Origin: Mycolicibacillus koreensis
GTDB lineage: Bacteria; Actinomycetota; Actinomycetes; Mycobacteriales; Mycobacteriaceae
Length of the DNA stretch: 64,000 nt
NCBI RefSeq assembly: GCF_002104795.1
Contig: NZ_NCXO01000008.1
Location: forward strand, 1-64,000
Direction of reading: 5' to 3'
The translations under genes and the position numbers were made by a program. Below the pieces are notes generated by a model. That model saw nothing but the letters and a program-made list of their open reading frames with translations. It did no database searches and had not been told where the DNA came from. How positions within the stretch are numbered: the first letter of the stretch is position 1; each line of letters starts with the position of its first letter. Below, piece by piece: positions 50,597 to 58,211 of the stretch.

Positions 50597-50686
50597 ATGG
50601 ACCCCGCGTACTTGCTCGACCCGGACGCCTGGGTGGACCGGCTCGTCCACGACGGTGCCGCTACGACAGAGGAGGAAGCACGATGA
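50597..50686 (+). CDS. Very small protein
   Basis: 29 residues: MDPAYLLDPDAWVDRLVHDG followed by AATTEEEAR. CAGGAGGCAGG is a good ribosome site, and the stop overlaps the next ATG. Retained because of site and spacing; the function is unknown. Confidence 0.4.
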   Translation: MDPAYLLDPDAWVDRLVHDGAATTEEEAR

Positions 50687-50820
50687 CCGACGAGACCCCA
50701 CGCGGATACAGCCGCGAGGTGCGTATCGCCGCCGCCAAAGTAGCCGTCGCCGCCAGCGAGCAGACTGGCGACCACATTCCCGATGAGGTCCGCGAGCTGG
50801 CCACGGAGGAATCGCGATGA
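50683..50820 (+). CDS. Very small helical protein
   Basis: 45 residues starting MTDETPRGYSREVRIAAAKV, with GAGGAGG upstream. One or two amphipathic helices and an acidic end. It overlaps both neighbours by four bases. Confidence 0.5.
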   Translation: MTDETPRGYSREVRIAAAKVAVAASEQTGDHIPDEVRELATEESR

Positions 50821-51032
50821 TGAGCGCCTACGACTCCTGGCTGCAGTCCGGTGACCCCGGCGCTGGTGTGGTGCTCTGCGCCGAGCACGGTGACACCTTC
50901 GAGACCGGTCAAGTGCGTGATGAGCCGTCGCCGGATGCGCCTCCCGGCAGCTACCCGGTGAAGGTCGAGATGCACTGCGGTTGCTGGATGACTGAGACGC
51001 GGGTGAACGACCCCGACCTCGGCTGGCTGTGA
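50817..51032 (+). CDS. Small cysteine-containing protein
   Basis: 71 residues starting MMSAYDSWLQSGDPGAGVVLCAEHGDTFETG and containing MHCGCWMTETRV. CAEH and CGC could form a zinc site. Its stop overlaps the ATP-grasp start. Confidence 0.55.
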   Translation: MMSAYDSWLQSGDPGAGVVLCAEHGDTFETGQVRDEPSPDAPPGSYPVKVEMHCGCWMTETRVNDPDLGWL

Positions 51033-51847
51033 TGGCGGCGGTCACGGTGGTCAGCCACCAGCGGTGGCGTGCCGATGACCTGCGCGGCGTCACCGACGTC
51101 GTGAGCGACCTCGGACTGGACACTTCGGCCGCTGCGGACGCCGGGGCGGTGCTGTGGTGTCCGGGTGCCTGGGCCGCGGCCGCGGTGAGCAGATACCCAC
51201 ATCTGCGGCTGTCGTCGGCGGGGCCGCGGTGGCTCGACGGGCTGGCGGTCAGGGTGACCGGACGCCGTGTTGTCACGTCCTCGGCCGGCCGAATCCGGGG
51301 CACCGGACGCCGCCGCGGCTGGCGCACCTTCGCCAAGCTGCCCGAGACCAAACACGAGGTCTTCGAGGCTCGCGTGCGCACCCACGCCGAGCTGATCTTG
51401 GACCTCGACAGGCTGCCCGACGACGAGCCGGTGCAGTTGCAGCGCCCGGTCACATTCACCGACGAGGTGCGCTGCTGGGTGCTGCGTGGCGAGGTCGTGG
51501 CCCGCGCCCCGTATTTCGCCGATGTTGCCCGTGAGGACTGGGCGGAGCTTGCCGACCCCGAACGCGTGGCGCAAGCCGCGGCGTGGCTCGGAACGGTGAT
51601 CGGCCGCGCCGACGCTCCCGCCGCGTTCGTGGTGGATGTGGGCTGGTGCGCTGACCCCGACACCGGCGAGCCGGGGTGGCGCATCGTCGAGGCCAACGCG
51701 GCGTGGAGCGCGGACTGGTACGCCGCCGACAACATGACCGCGGTGGTGGAGGTGATCGCGGCTTCGCAGCGTGAGGTGGAGCCGCAGTGGCGCTGGCAGC
51801 CCAGCCCACTGCTGCGCGGCCGGTCGCGTGCTCTGGCGCTGCGCTGA
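51032..51847 (+). CDS. ATP-grasp-like protein
   Basis: 271 residues. ETKHEVFEARVRTHAELILDLDRLPDDEPVQLQRPVTFTDEVRCWVLRGEVVARAPY followed by AAFVVDVGWCADPDTGEPGWRIVEANAAWSADWYA matches the C-terminal half of R2K-type ATP-grasp domains, with the final E-N-W metal segment. Such enzymes ligate a carboxylate to an amine; members in mobile elements may modify peptides. The substrate is unknown. A TGTCACGTCC copy lies inside it at 51271. Confidence 0.7.
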   Translation: MAAVTVVSHQRWRADDLRGVTDVVSDLGLDTSAAADAGAVLWCPGAWAAAAVSRYPHLRLSSAGPRWLDGLAVRVTGRRVVTSSAGRIRGTGRRRGWRTFAKLPETKHEVFEARVRTHAELILDLDRLPDDEPVQLQRPVTFTDEVRCWVLRGEVVARAPYFADVAREDWAELADPERVAQAAAWLGTVIGRADAPAAFVVDVGWCADPDTGEPGWRIVEANAAWSADWYAADNMTAVVEVIAASQREVEPQWRWQPSPLLRGRSRALALR

Positions 51848-51865
51848 CGTCATCTGGGCGCGGAC

Positions 51866-51994
51866 GTGACAACCGCGCTTCCGTGCGTTATTCCGCTACC
51901 GCCGCGCGACATCGTCGGCCGCTACGACTTCGACATCTGGTGGGCGCTGTCGTCGCAGGAGGCCGAGAAGCTGATCGCGGGGCTGTCTGGCTAG
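51866..51994 (+). CDS. Possible very small protein
   Basis: 42 residues: VTTALPCVIPLPPRDIVGRY, then DFDIWWALSSQEAEKLIAGL, ending SG. The second half has good amphipathic content, but no clear ribosome site is visible and the GTG lies inside a TGTCACGTCC copy (minus orientation). Confidence 0.4.
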   Translation: MTTALPCVIPLPPRDIVGRYDFDIWWALSSQEAEKLIAGLSG

Positions 51995-52140
51995 TCGTCG
52001 AGGTCGTAGGGGATGTGGTCGCCGTCGGCGTCGTAGTCGCGCTCTCCGTCGGCGTAGAGGTGGCAGGCCGCCCCGGAGGTGTCGATGAAGAAGTCTTCGC
52101 CGCACTCGTGGCAGGCGTACACGTCATAGCTGGTGGCCAT
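51991..52140 (-). CDS. Very small zinc-ribbon-like protein
   Basis: 49 residues starting MATSYDVYACHECGEDFFID and ending DYDADGDHIPYDLDD. CHECG plus a later Cys/His pair (AACH) suggests one zinc site; the tail is acidic. Convergent with the previous small gene. Confidence 0.55.
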   Translation of the reverse strand: MATSYDVYACHECGEDFFIDTSGAACHLYADGERDYDADGDHIPYDLDD

Positions 52141-52230
52141 GGGTGGATTGTGCCGACTCTCCGGTGGTGCCGCCCATCGAGGCGCGCGCCGCGCACCGGC
52201 CGCCGTCGCGTCACGGGGGACGATTCGGCC

Positions 52231-52407
52231 ATGAAGCACATCGACGTGACGGTCCGCACCGTCGAGGAGAACACCTTCCGGGTAGCGGTCGACGACGACT
52301 TCGACCCCCGCGCTGAGGATGCGCTGGTCGGCTATGACGTGGAGGAATATCCGCGTGTCGACAGCAACATCAAAGAGTGGTCGATCATCGACATCGAGAG
52401 CGTGTAG
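52231..52407 (+). CDS. Small acidic protein
   Basis: 58 residues starting MKHIDVTVRTVEENTFRVAVDDDFDPRAEDALVGYDVEEYPRVDSNIKEWSI. Beta-rich and acidic. No family was recognised. Confidence 0.5.
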   Translation: MKHIDVTVRTVEENTFRVAVDDDFDPRAEDALVGYDVEEYPRVDSNIKEWSIIDIESV

Positions 52408-52412
52408 CTGCC

Positions 52413-52745
52413 ATGCGATACAACCAGGGAACCGGGCGGCTGGAGTTGACTGAGCGCAACGTGATCTCGCTGCTTAACAAGCTGGACGATCCGCGCTCAG
52501 CACGCACGCTGGTATGCAACGACGGCGACAGGCTCATCGTGACCGCATACGAGGACCATGCGCTTCCGCCCCATCCGGACGAACCGATCATCTTGCTTCT
52601 GACGCGCACGCAGCTGGAGGCCCTGGCCGCCGGGAGGACGGTGCGCGTCCGGGACGTGGACGTGGTGCCCGTCGCCGACGAGGCGCACTACGGCGACCGC
52701 GACACTGGACCGGTCTACATGCCCAGCAGTGGGGAGTGCCGATGA
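52413..52745 (+). CDS. Hypothetical protein
   Basis: 110 residues starting MRYNQGTGRLELTERNVISLLNKLDDPRSARTLVCNDGDRLIVTAYEDHALPPHPDEPIILLLTRTQLEALAAG. Mixed alpha/beta, soluble. It overlaps the next start (ATGA). Confidence 0.55.
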   Translation: MRYNQGTGRLELTERNVISLLNKLDDPRSARTLVCNDGDRLIVTAYEDHALPPHPDEPIILLLTRTQLEALAAGRTVRVRDVDVVPVADEAHYGDRDTGPVYMPSSGECR

Positions 52746-52879
52746 GCGAGAGCTTCGATTACCGGTCCGAGGACTGCGGGCACAACAACGAGGAACTCAA
52801 CGACGAGGGACTGGTGCAGTGCCTGGATGAAACCCGATGCCCGAGCGGATTTGATCCAGAGCTGCGGCAGGTCAGTTGA
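52742..52879 (+). CDS. Very small cysteine-containing protein
   Basis: 45 residues starting MSESFDYRSEDCGHNNEELN and ending PSGFDPELRQVS. DCGH and QC...RC may bind zinc. The ~215 bases after it show no gene I can support. Confidence 0.5.
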   Translation: MSESFDYRSEDCGHNNEELNDEGLVQCLDETRCPSGFDPELRQVS

Positions 52880-53094
52880 CGTGAGGCAGACGCCTGGCGG
52901 GATCACGGTCGTACTCGGCTGACCACCATCCCCCGCCCCGCCAACCTGCGGGGAATCTGGCTCGTCCCAGCTGAGGATGGGGGGCAAGAAAAGGACAAAG
53001 CCCCCGTGCGGCTGAAGTTTGGCGACTGCACCGCATCGAGGGCTCTGTGGAGAGCAGGTCTCTGCGAGTGAGCATAACATCTTGCTTCTGACTG

Positions 53095-53316
53095 TTGTTC
53101 CTGTTCTACGCCGCCGACGCCGGGAACTGGGGCGGCAACCCCTGGCTGGACGGGAACCGCGACTTCACCGCCGCGGACCGCGGCAACCTCACCCAGCTCA
53201 AGCAGGCCGGGCTGCTGGTGACCCAGGACCACGGCGAGGGGGACGTTTACATCGTCTTCACCGACGCGGGCAAGGCGCTGGCCGCCGAGCACGGAATCGA
53301 CCTCAGCGACTACTGA
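53095..53316 (+). CDS. Winged-helix-like small protein, start uncertain
   Basis: Up to 73 residues from a TTG: LFYAADAGNWGGNPWLDGNRDFTAADRGNLTQLKQAGLLVTQDHGEGDVYIVFTDAGKALAAEHGIDL. The pattern of helix, then QLKQAGLL, then beta-wing, then TDAGKALA is typical of small winged-helix proteins. No clear ribosome site is seen, and the N-terminus may be truncated. Confidence 0.5.
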   Translation: MFLFYAADAGNWGGNPWLDGNRDFTAADRGNLTQLKQAGLLVTQDHGEGDVYIVFTDAGKALAAEHGIDLSDY

Positions 53317-53365
53317 GCCGCGCCTCAGCCGCAGCATCGACGTCCCGCCGGACATGCTGTGCAGC

Positions 53366-53566
53366 ATGGCTGAATACACCGTGTCGCATCCGCAGCTGCC
53401 CGAGGGCATCAACGGCGTCACCACCGTGGAGACCTCCGGCGGGATCGACGCCGCTCTTGACTTGGCGTCGTCACACGTGGCTGCCATCCTGCGGCACCGC
53501 AACATCGTCGCTTATGCGCGGCCGGAGGATGTGGCCGACCTAGTGACTGTCGAAGCGATCTCCTGA
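53366..53566 (+). CDS. Small hypothetical protein
   Basis: 66 residues starting MAEYTVSHPQLPEGINGVTTVETSGGIDAALDLASSHVAAILRHRNIVAYARPED. Mixed alpha/beta. Its stop overlaps the next ATG by one base. Confidence 0.5.
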   Translation: MAEYTVSHPQLPEGINGVTTVETSGGIDAALDLASSHVAAILRHRNIVAYARPEDVADLVTVEAIS

Positions 53567-53769
53567 TGTACGTGTCGGTGATCGAGCCGGGTCTGTTCGA
53601 GGTCGCCGAATCCCGTGGCCCCAACGCCGCGTGGTACACGGCCAGCCGACAAGACGACGGGTCGCTGTTCGTGATGAGCGGCAAGTCAGGTCGCGCCATC
53701 AAGGTGGGAAGCGCGATACACCACCGCGTGCAAGCAGCGGTGGATGGCCATGTCGATGGCCGCCGGTGA
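53566..53769 (+). CDS. Small hypothetical protein
   Basis: 67 residues starting MYVSVIEPGLFEVAESRGPNAAWYTASRQDDGSLFVMSGKSGRAIKVG. Beta-rich, basic end. No family was recognised. Confidence 0.5.
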   Translation: MYVSVIEPGLFEVAESRGPNAAWYTASRQDDGSLFVMSGKSGRAIKVGSAIHHRVQAAVDGHVDGRR

Positions 53770-53788
53770 ACGGCGAGGGGATTGGGGC

Positions 53789-54043
53789 ATGACACCTGAC
53801 GAGGTGGCCAAGGTCGCGCAGCTGATCGCCGAGGAGACCGCCGCGGTGCTGTTCGCGCATCTGCCTGCGCGGTTGGGTGATCCGGGAGTGAGTGCACCGT
53901 TGCCCAAGTCCCTCGACTTGCTGCCCGATGCGGTGAAGCGCTGCGAGACCGACGTGGACTACTGCGAAGACGACGCGGTGGAGGTGACCACCGTGGTGGC
54001 GCTGGAGACCGGGGTGGTGACCGCCTCGGCCAAGTTGCCGTAG
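53789..54043 (+). CDS. Small helical hypothetical protein
   Basis: 84 residues starting MTPDEVAKVAQLIAEETAAVLFAHLPARLGDP. Helical first half, acidic middle (ETDVDYCEDDAVEV). A longer frame starts at 53744. It ends 30 bases before operator copy 5. Confidence 0.5.
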   Translation: MTPDEVAKVAQLIAEETAAVLFAHLPARLGDPGVSAPLPKSLDLLPDAVKRCETDVDYCEDDAVEVTTVVALETGVVTASAKLP

Positions 54044-54072
54044 CCGGGTCGCTGCCGCTCCGCCGTGATACT

Positions 54073-54089
54073 GTCTCTATAACAGAGAC
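54073..54089 (+). promoter_or_regulatory. GTCTC-N7-GAGAC operator, copy 5
   Basis: Perfect arms around TATAACA, which itself reads as a -10 box (TATAAC). It is 18 bases upstream of the membrane protein start at 54108, with AAGGAG between. The clearest promoter/operator overlap of the set. Confidence 0.8.
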
Positions 54090-54107
54090 CATTAAGGAGC
54101 CTATCGG

Positions 54108-54368
54108 ATGAATCGACGATTTCCCGGCAGCTTGGTCGACAAGGTGGTGGAGTCAGATAAGCCCGTCGAGCGATGGGTCAGCGTCGCGCTGCACCTGGTC
54201 GCAGCGGCTGCGTTCACCTTCGCTGCAGGGGCCTCGTGGCCCGCGGCTCTCGCGGGTGGGACAATGAGCGTAGCTGTGCTGTCCACGGTCGCCGCGATTG
54301 CGCACGCGGCGTCGGCGGTGATCATCGCGCGCCAGATTGTCCACGCGCCCGCTCCCGGTCAGACCTGA
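54108..54368 (+). CDS. Small membrane protein under operator copy 5
   Basis: 86 residues starting MNRRFPGSLVDKVVESDKPVERWVSVALHLVAAAAFTFAAG. Two hydrophobic segments (WVSVALHLVAAAAFTFAAG and MSVAVLSTVAAIAHAASAVIIA). AAGGAG upstream. It overlaps the convergent phosphoesterase gene by ten bases. Confidence 0.65.
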   Translation: MNRRFPGSLVDKVVESDKPVERWVSVALHLVAAAAFTFAAGASWPAALAGGTMSVAVLSTVAAIAHAASAVIIARQIVHAPAPGQT

Positions 54369-55228
54369 ACGTCGACCACAGCGAGCCCGCTGATCCAGTG
54401 CACCGCGGTGCGGCCGTGGGTGCTCACCGGCGGGTTCTCGTAGGTGTGCCCGTGCAGCAGCCAGCGCGGCTGGTGGCGGTCCACCCAGCGCCGCAGCGCG
54501 GTGATACCGCGGTGCGCGTCATCGTCGGCGTCGTTGACCCCGGCTGGTGGGCAGTGGGTGATCACCAGGTCCGCGCCCGGTAGCGGGTCGATGGCTTGCG
54601 CGTACTGCTCCTGGGTGAACAGCACGTCGCCGGTGGGCTCCTTGTACTTCACACAGCCCTGCACCGCCAGCACCGACAGAGGACGTGACAGGGCGGACAC
54701 CTGCGGGAACGTGGTCAGCCTCGCGGGCAGTGACCGGTCGCCGATGAGGTCGACGATGTCGTGTTCGGGCATGTAGTCGGCGGTGCAGTGGTTGCCGTAG
54801 ACGCCGGTGACCACCGGTGCGCCGCTGCGTTGCAGGATCGCGGCGACGATCGGGCTGTAGTCACCCAGCGAGACCGCCGCGTCGATCTTCCGGCTGGTGA
54901 CGATGGGGGACAGGTCGTAGCGACCGTCGACGCCGCTGGGCCAGCCGTCGGTGTTGTCGGCCACACAGAGCAGCCGCAGAGATTCCTCAGTGCGCGCCAT
55001 CGGATAGGAGTAGGCGGCGCGGTAACGGTCCAGCATCTGATTGCTCGGGGCGCTGAATCTCAGCTGGGCCTCCTCGCGGCTGTAGGTGAGCACGGCGGTG
55101 CGCGACGGTGCCGGAAGGGCCACTTCCGCGGTCACTCGATCCGAGTAGACGTTGCTGATCTTGAGCAGTGTTCGTCCGTCAGCTACCAGGTGAAGTGGCT
55201 TGAGGTCGTCGAAAGAGATTGCACTCAT
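54359..55228 (-). CDS. Metallophosphoesterase (calcineurin-like), partly degenerate
   Basis: 289 residues starting MSAISFDDLKPLHLVADG. Motifs in order are LLCVADNTDG (first motif without the usual DxH), AAVSLGDYS (GD), VTGVYGNHC (GNH), LVITHCPPAG (H) and LLHGHTYENP (GH). The N-terminal ~80 residues are beta-rich and not part of the usual fold. The loss of the first His suggests altered metal binding. Phosphodiesterase action on nucleotides or nucleic acid is the family role. Substrate not known. Confidence 0.72.
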   Translation of the reverse strand: MSAISFDDLKPLHLVADGRTLLKISNVYSDRVTAEVALPAPSRTAVLTYSREEAQLRFSAPSNQMLDRYRAAYSYPMARTEESLRLLCVADNTDGWPSGVDGRYDLSPIVTSRKIDAAVSLGDYSPIVAAILQRSGAPVVTGVYGNHCTADYMPEHDIVDLIGDRSLPARLTTFPQVSALSRPLSVLAVQGCVKYKEPTGDVLFTQEQYAQAIDPLPGADLVITHCPPAGVNDADDDAHRGITALRRWVDRHQPRWLLHGHTYENPPVSTHGRTAVHWISGLAVVDVQV

Positions 55229-55280
55229 GGATGCAGACTAGCTGCGTTCAGGCGCGCCGCTCGGTCTCGGCGCGTGGTGA

Positions 55281-55562
55281 TCAGCCGTGGGCATCTTTGC
55301 TGGACAGGCTGGCCCTGTAGAGCTGGTGGATGGCGGCTTCGGCTTCGGCCTGCGACTCGGCGAACGAGGCATCGGGCGGGAGCCGCCCGTCGCGCAGCGC
55401 GTATTCGATGCCCCCGCAGGCGTTGGCCCGGCCTGCTTTCCAGTGCAGGCCATGCCGGTCGCCGTTTTCGACATAGGCGACGGTGGCGGTGTAGTGGTGG
55501 ATGCGCAGGAAACGGTCTCCTCCCGCGGAGTCGCGCCACGCGGCGCGCAGAATGAGTTCCAT
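55281..55562 (-). CDS. Hypothetical protein
   Basis: 93 residues starting MELILRAAWRDSAGGDRFLRIHHYTATVAYVENGDRHGLHWKAGRANACGG. Beta-rich first half, helical end (ESQAEAEAAIHQLY). It follows the 55576 gene by 13 bases on the same strand, probably in one operon under operator copy 6. Confidence 0.58.
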   Translation of the reverse strand: MELILRAAWRDSAGGDRFLRIHHYTATVAYVENGDRHGLHWKAGRANACGGIEYALRDGRLPPDASFAESQAEAEAAIHQLYRASLSSKDAHG

Positions 55563-55575
55563 GGATGTTGTCCTT

Positions 55576-56391
55576 TCACGTGGCTGCGATGCCGTAGAAC
55601 AGCCACCCGCGTTTCGCCTCGGCCGGGACGCGCTTCTTGGGGGTGGCCACGGTGACGGTGACCCTGGCTTTGGCCGACTTCACGACGCGCCGCAGCTGCA
55701 CGGCGACAGTGGGGTCGGCGGGAGCGTTTTCCTCGTCGCCGGTGCCGTAGCACTTCACCGCGCGCACGTCCACCGCACTGGACCAGGGTCGGCCGGGGTT
55801 GAGCAGCGCCTTCTTGGCCGCAGCGACGGCCTGCGCCTTGGTGTCGAAGCGCGCAGGATGGTTGCTGGCTCCGGTGACCTCGTAAACGGTGCGGGACTTG
55901 CCTTTCTGGTGGCCGACGATGACACCGAACTTCTCGGTGACGTCGATGTCGACGGAGTGGACGCTGTGGCCGTGTTCGCGTACGGCGCGGTCGAGTGCCG
56001 CGGAGCGGAAGCGCCACCGGGTGCTCTCGCCGCTGTCGAGTGCGGCGTCCCCGAGGGCGTCCTGGGTGAGGGTGAAGGTGCTCTTGGACAAGGTGAAAGC
56101 GTCGTCGGACAGAATCGGGATCGCCAGCGCTTCCTCCCACTTGCTGGCGGCGTACCGGGAACGTCGGCCGCTGCTGTCATCGCAGTAGTCCATTGCCCAG
56201 GAGGCGAAGGATTGCGCCCCGTTCGACGTCATGGGTGTGCTGGTCACCGCGCGTCCCCCACCGGTGGTGGAGATGGTCCCGTTGTAGGGGTCGTAGCCGA
56301 ACTCAGAGTGGGAGTCTGCGACCAGTTCGTTGTACGCGCTGGCCATGTTCGATTCGGTCCAGATGGTGGTGACGAAATCTGTCGCTCCCAT
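55576..56391 (-). CDS. Hypothetical protein under operator copy 6
   Basis: 271 residues starting MGATDFVTTIWTESNMASAYNELVADSHSEFGYDPYNGTISTTGG, with GGAGGG upstream. The first ~100 residues resemble conserved proteins of actinobacterial plasmids and phages. The C-terminal half is basic and beta-rich (ARVTVTVATPKKRVPAEAKRG). No catalytic motif was recognised. Operator copy 6 ends 18 bases from its start. Confidence 0.62.
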   Translation of the reverse strand: MGATDFVTTIWTESNMASAYNELVADSHSEFGYDPYNGTISTTGGGRAVTSTPMTSNGAQSFASWAMDYCDDSSGRRSRYAASKWEEALAIPILSDDAFTLSKSTFTLTQDALGDAALDSGESTRWRFRSAALDRAVREHGHSVHSVDIDVTEKFGVIVGHQKGKSRTVYEVTGASNHPARFDTKAQAVAAAKKALLNPGRPWSSAVDVRAVKCYGTGDEENAPADPTVAVQLRRVVKSAKARVTVTVATPKKRVPAEAKRGWLFYGIAAT

Positions 56392-56409
56392 GGGAATCCC
56401 TCCGCTAAT

Positions 56410-56426
56410 GTCTCGATAACAGAGAC
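56410..56426 (-). promoter_or_regulatory. GTCTC-N7-GAGAC operator, copy 6
   Basis: Perfect arms around GATAACA on the + strand (TGTTATC on the minus strand, a plausible -10). It lies 18 bases upstream of the minus-strand start at 56391. Confidence 0.78.
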
Positions 56427-56552
56427 GCTATCAGCTGCCGGTGACAGTGCGCAATTGCGGCAAGCGGTGGCGGGTCACCAGGGACAAAATGACGGTTCGC
56501 GCCCGATCATCGCCTAGCGCGCTACCCCTGGTCGTCACCGCGATGTCGACCC

Positions 56553-56569
56553 GTCTCGGTAATGGAGAC
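56553..56569 (+). promoter_or_regulatory. GTCTC-N7-GAGAC operator, copy 7
   Basis: Perfect arms around GGTAATG, 112 bases upstream of the membrane protein start at 56682 and divergent from copy 6. Confidence 0.68.
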
Positions 56570-56681
56570 CGTAGCTGGTGCGTCCGCCACCGCCGCGCAA
56601 CATCCACCGGGCGGCGTGATCGCCTCGGCGTGTCGTCGCGCCCGGCAAGGTGGTGTCAGCTGCGGACCCGACAATGGGGCC

Positions 56682-57068
56682 ATGATCGACGAACACGCAA
56701 TGGCCCCTGTGGGCACGGCTGCGCCAGGAATCGCTCTCAGTGCGATTTTCCTGGCGTACGCGGCGTTCGCCCTGCTGCTGGGGCTGAACGACTTCATCGC
56801 CTTCGGGATTGATCTTCGCCGCCGTAGTGGCGCTCCGCTGATCCGCCCCCGCCCGATCACGCACCGGAGGCTGCTGCTGATCATGGGACTGCTGATCTTG
56901 TCGGCCGCGATGATGGTCGCCCTGCTGTGTGTCGGCACCTTGCCCCCGGCCGCGGTGCAGATCACCAGCTTCGGGGCCGTTGTTGTGGGCGGGTCGCTGA
57001 TGCTTGTGGCCAACGGTGTCTCGTTCATCCGGAGGCGTCGGGATAGTCGAAACGGGACGGGGGCCTGA
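56682..57068 (+). CDS. Membrane protein with three hydrophobic segments
   Basis: 128 residues starting MIDEHAMAPVGTAAPGIALS. Hydrophobic segments are IALSAIFLAYAAFALLLGL, LLLIMGLLILSAAMMVALLC and ITSFGAVVVGGSLMLVA, with a basic tail. It follows operator copy 7, so it probably belongs to the same regulon as the membrane proteins at 25204 and 54108. Confidence 0.62.
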   Translation: MIDEHAMAPVGTAAPGIALSAIFLAYAAFALLLGLNDFIAFGIDLRRRSGAPLIRPRPITHRRLLLIMGLLILSAAMMVALLCVGTLPPAAVQITSFGAVVVGGSLMLVANGVSFIRRRRDSRNGTGA

Positions 57069-57070
57069 TC

Positions 57071-57259
57071 GTGAGTGATTCGACGTTGAGTGTGGGCGCG
57101 CTGGCACAGGTGCATCTGCGCGGCAAGGACCACGTCGGCGAGGTCGTGGCGATGTCGCGGTCGCGGGTGACCGTGCGCTACATCGACCCCTACGGCGACG
57201 AGCGGACAGTGAAAGTTCCTGTCGGCCAGGCTGTCGCGGTCGACGGCGACGCGGCGTAG
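57071..57259 (+). CDS. Small SH3-like protein
   Basis: 62 residues from a GTG two bases after the preceding stop. LSVGALAQVHLRGKDHVGEVVAMSRSRVTVRYIDPYGDERTVKVPV is a compact beta-barrel pattern, like the gene at 43286. Confidence 0.55.
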   Translation: MSDSTLSVGALAQVHLRGKDHVGEVVAMSRSRVTVRYIDPYGDERTVKVPVGQAVAVDGDAA

Positions 57260-57280
57260 CGACCGGAGAGCGGGACCGGC

Positions 57281-57763
57281 ATGGGAACCTACGCAGCTGA
57301 CACCAGTGTGAGCACCGATCGGTCGCGCGCCGAGATCGAGCGCACCCTGCGGCGATGGGGAGCCGAACAGTTCATGTACGGCTGGACCGACCAGGCCGCC
57401 ATCGTCGGGTTCGTGATGCGCAATCGGCAGGTGAAGTTCGTGGTGCCGATGCCCGATCCCAACGACCGCAGCTTCACCCACACGCCCAGCCGCGGCAACC
57501 CCCGCAGCACCACACAGCGGGAGGCGGCCTACGAACAGGCGTGCCGCCAGCGGTGGCGTGCACTGAATCTGGTGATCAAGGCGAAGCTGGAGGCCGTCGA
57601 GTCAGGCATTTCGACGTTCGACACCGAGTTCCTCGGCCACCTGGTGCTGCCCAACGGACAGACCGTGGCCGACGCCGTGGTGCCGCGGGTTGTCGAAGCC
57701 TACGAGACCGGAGCGATGCCCGCGTTGCTGCCCGAGCACTCCCCGCGGGCGATCGAACGGTGA
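57281..57763 (+). CDS. Conserved plasmid/phage hypothetical protein
   Basis: 160 residues starting MGTYAADTSVSTDRSRAEIERTLRRWGAEQFMYGWTDQAAIVGFVMRNRQVKFVVPMPDP. A helical ending carries ACRQRWRALNLVIKAKLEAVESGI. I recall this layout from many phages and plasmids with no known function. Its stop overlaps the next GTG. Confidence 0.65.
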   Translation: MGTYAADTSVSTDRSRAEIERTLRRWGAEQFMYGWTDQAAIVGFVMRNRQVKFVVPMPDPNDRSFTHTPSRGNPRSTTQREAAYEQACRQRWRALNLVIKAKLEAVESGISTFDTEFLGHLVLPNGQTVADAVVPRVVEAYETGAMPALLPEHSPRAIER

Positions 57764-58080
57764 CCGTCTACGTCGACGACATGCGGATGCCCGCGCGGGT
57801 GGGCAGGCTGCAGGCTCGGTGGTCGCACCTGCTGGCCGACACCGACGAGGAACTGCACGCGTTCGCCGCGCGACTGGGCCTGCGCAGACAGTGGCACCAG
57901 AAGCCGGGCACCGCGATCTCGCACTACGACGTCACCGACACCAAGCGGGCGTTGGCCCTGCAGCTCGGCGCGGTGCCGATCGGCTACATGGGCCGCGAGT
58001 CGATGGAGCTGATCCGCCGCAAGCGACATCAGCTCCTCGACGCCCGTATCCAGCCGCCCGCCGCGGGTCCAGGTCTCTAG
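57760..58080 (+). CDS. DUF4031 domain protein
   Basis: 106 residues from a GTG. The DUF4031 signature is intact: VTVYVDDMRMPARVGRLQARWSHLLADT at the start and ISHYDVTDTKRALALQLGAVPI in the middle. Function unknown. Its stop overlaps that of the interrupted gene on the other strand, which helps define that gene's true end. Confidence 0.75.
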   Translation: MTVYVDDMRMPARVGRLQARWSHLLADTDEELHAFAARLGLRRQWHQKPGTAISHYDVTDTKRALALQLGAVPIGYMGRESMELIRRKRHQLLDARIQPPAAGPGL

Positions 58081-58211
58081 CCGCAGTCCCAGTCGGGATT
58101 GCCGGTGTATTTGACCGATGTGCGAGCGCAGGCCCCACCCCTTGAGGGTGGGGTGAGCGAGTACCGCGCCGCGGTCGGCGCTATCGCTGCGATTGTGTCA
58201 GCGTTTGCGGT

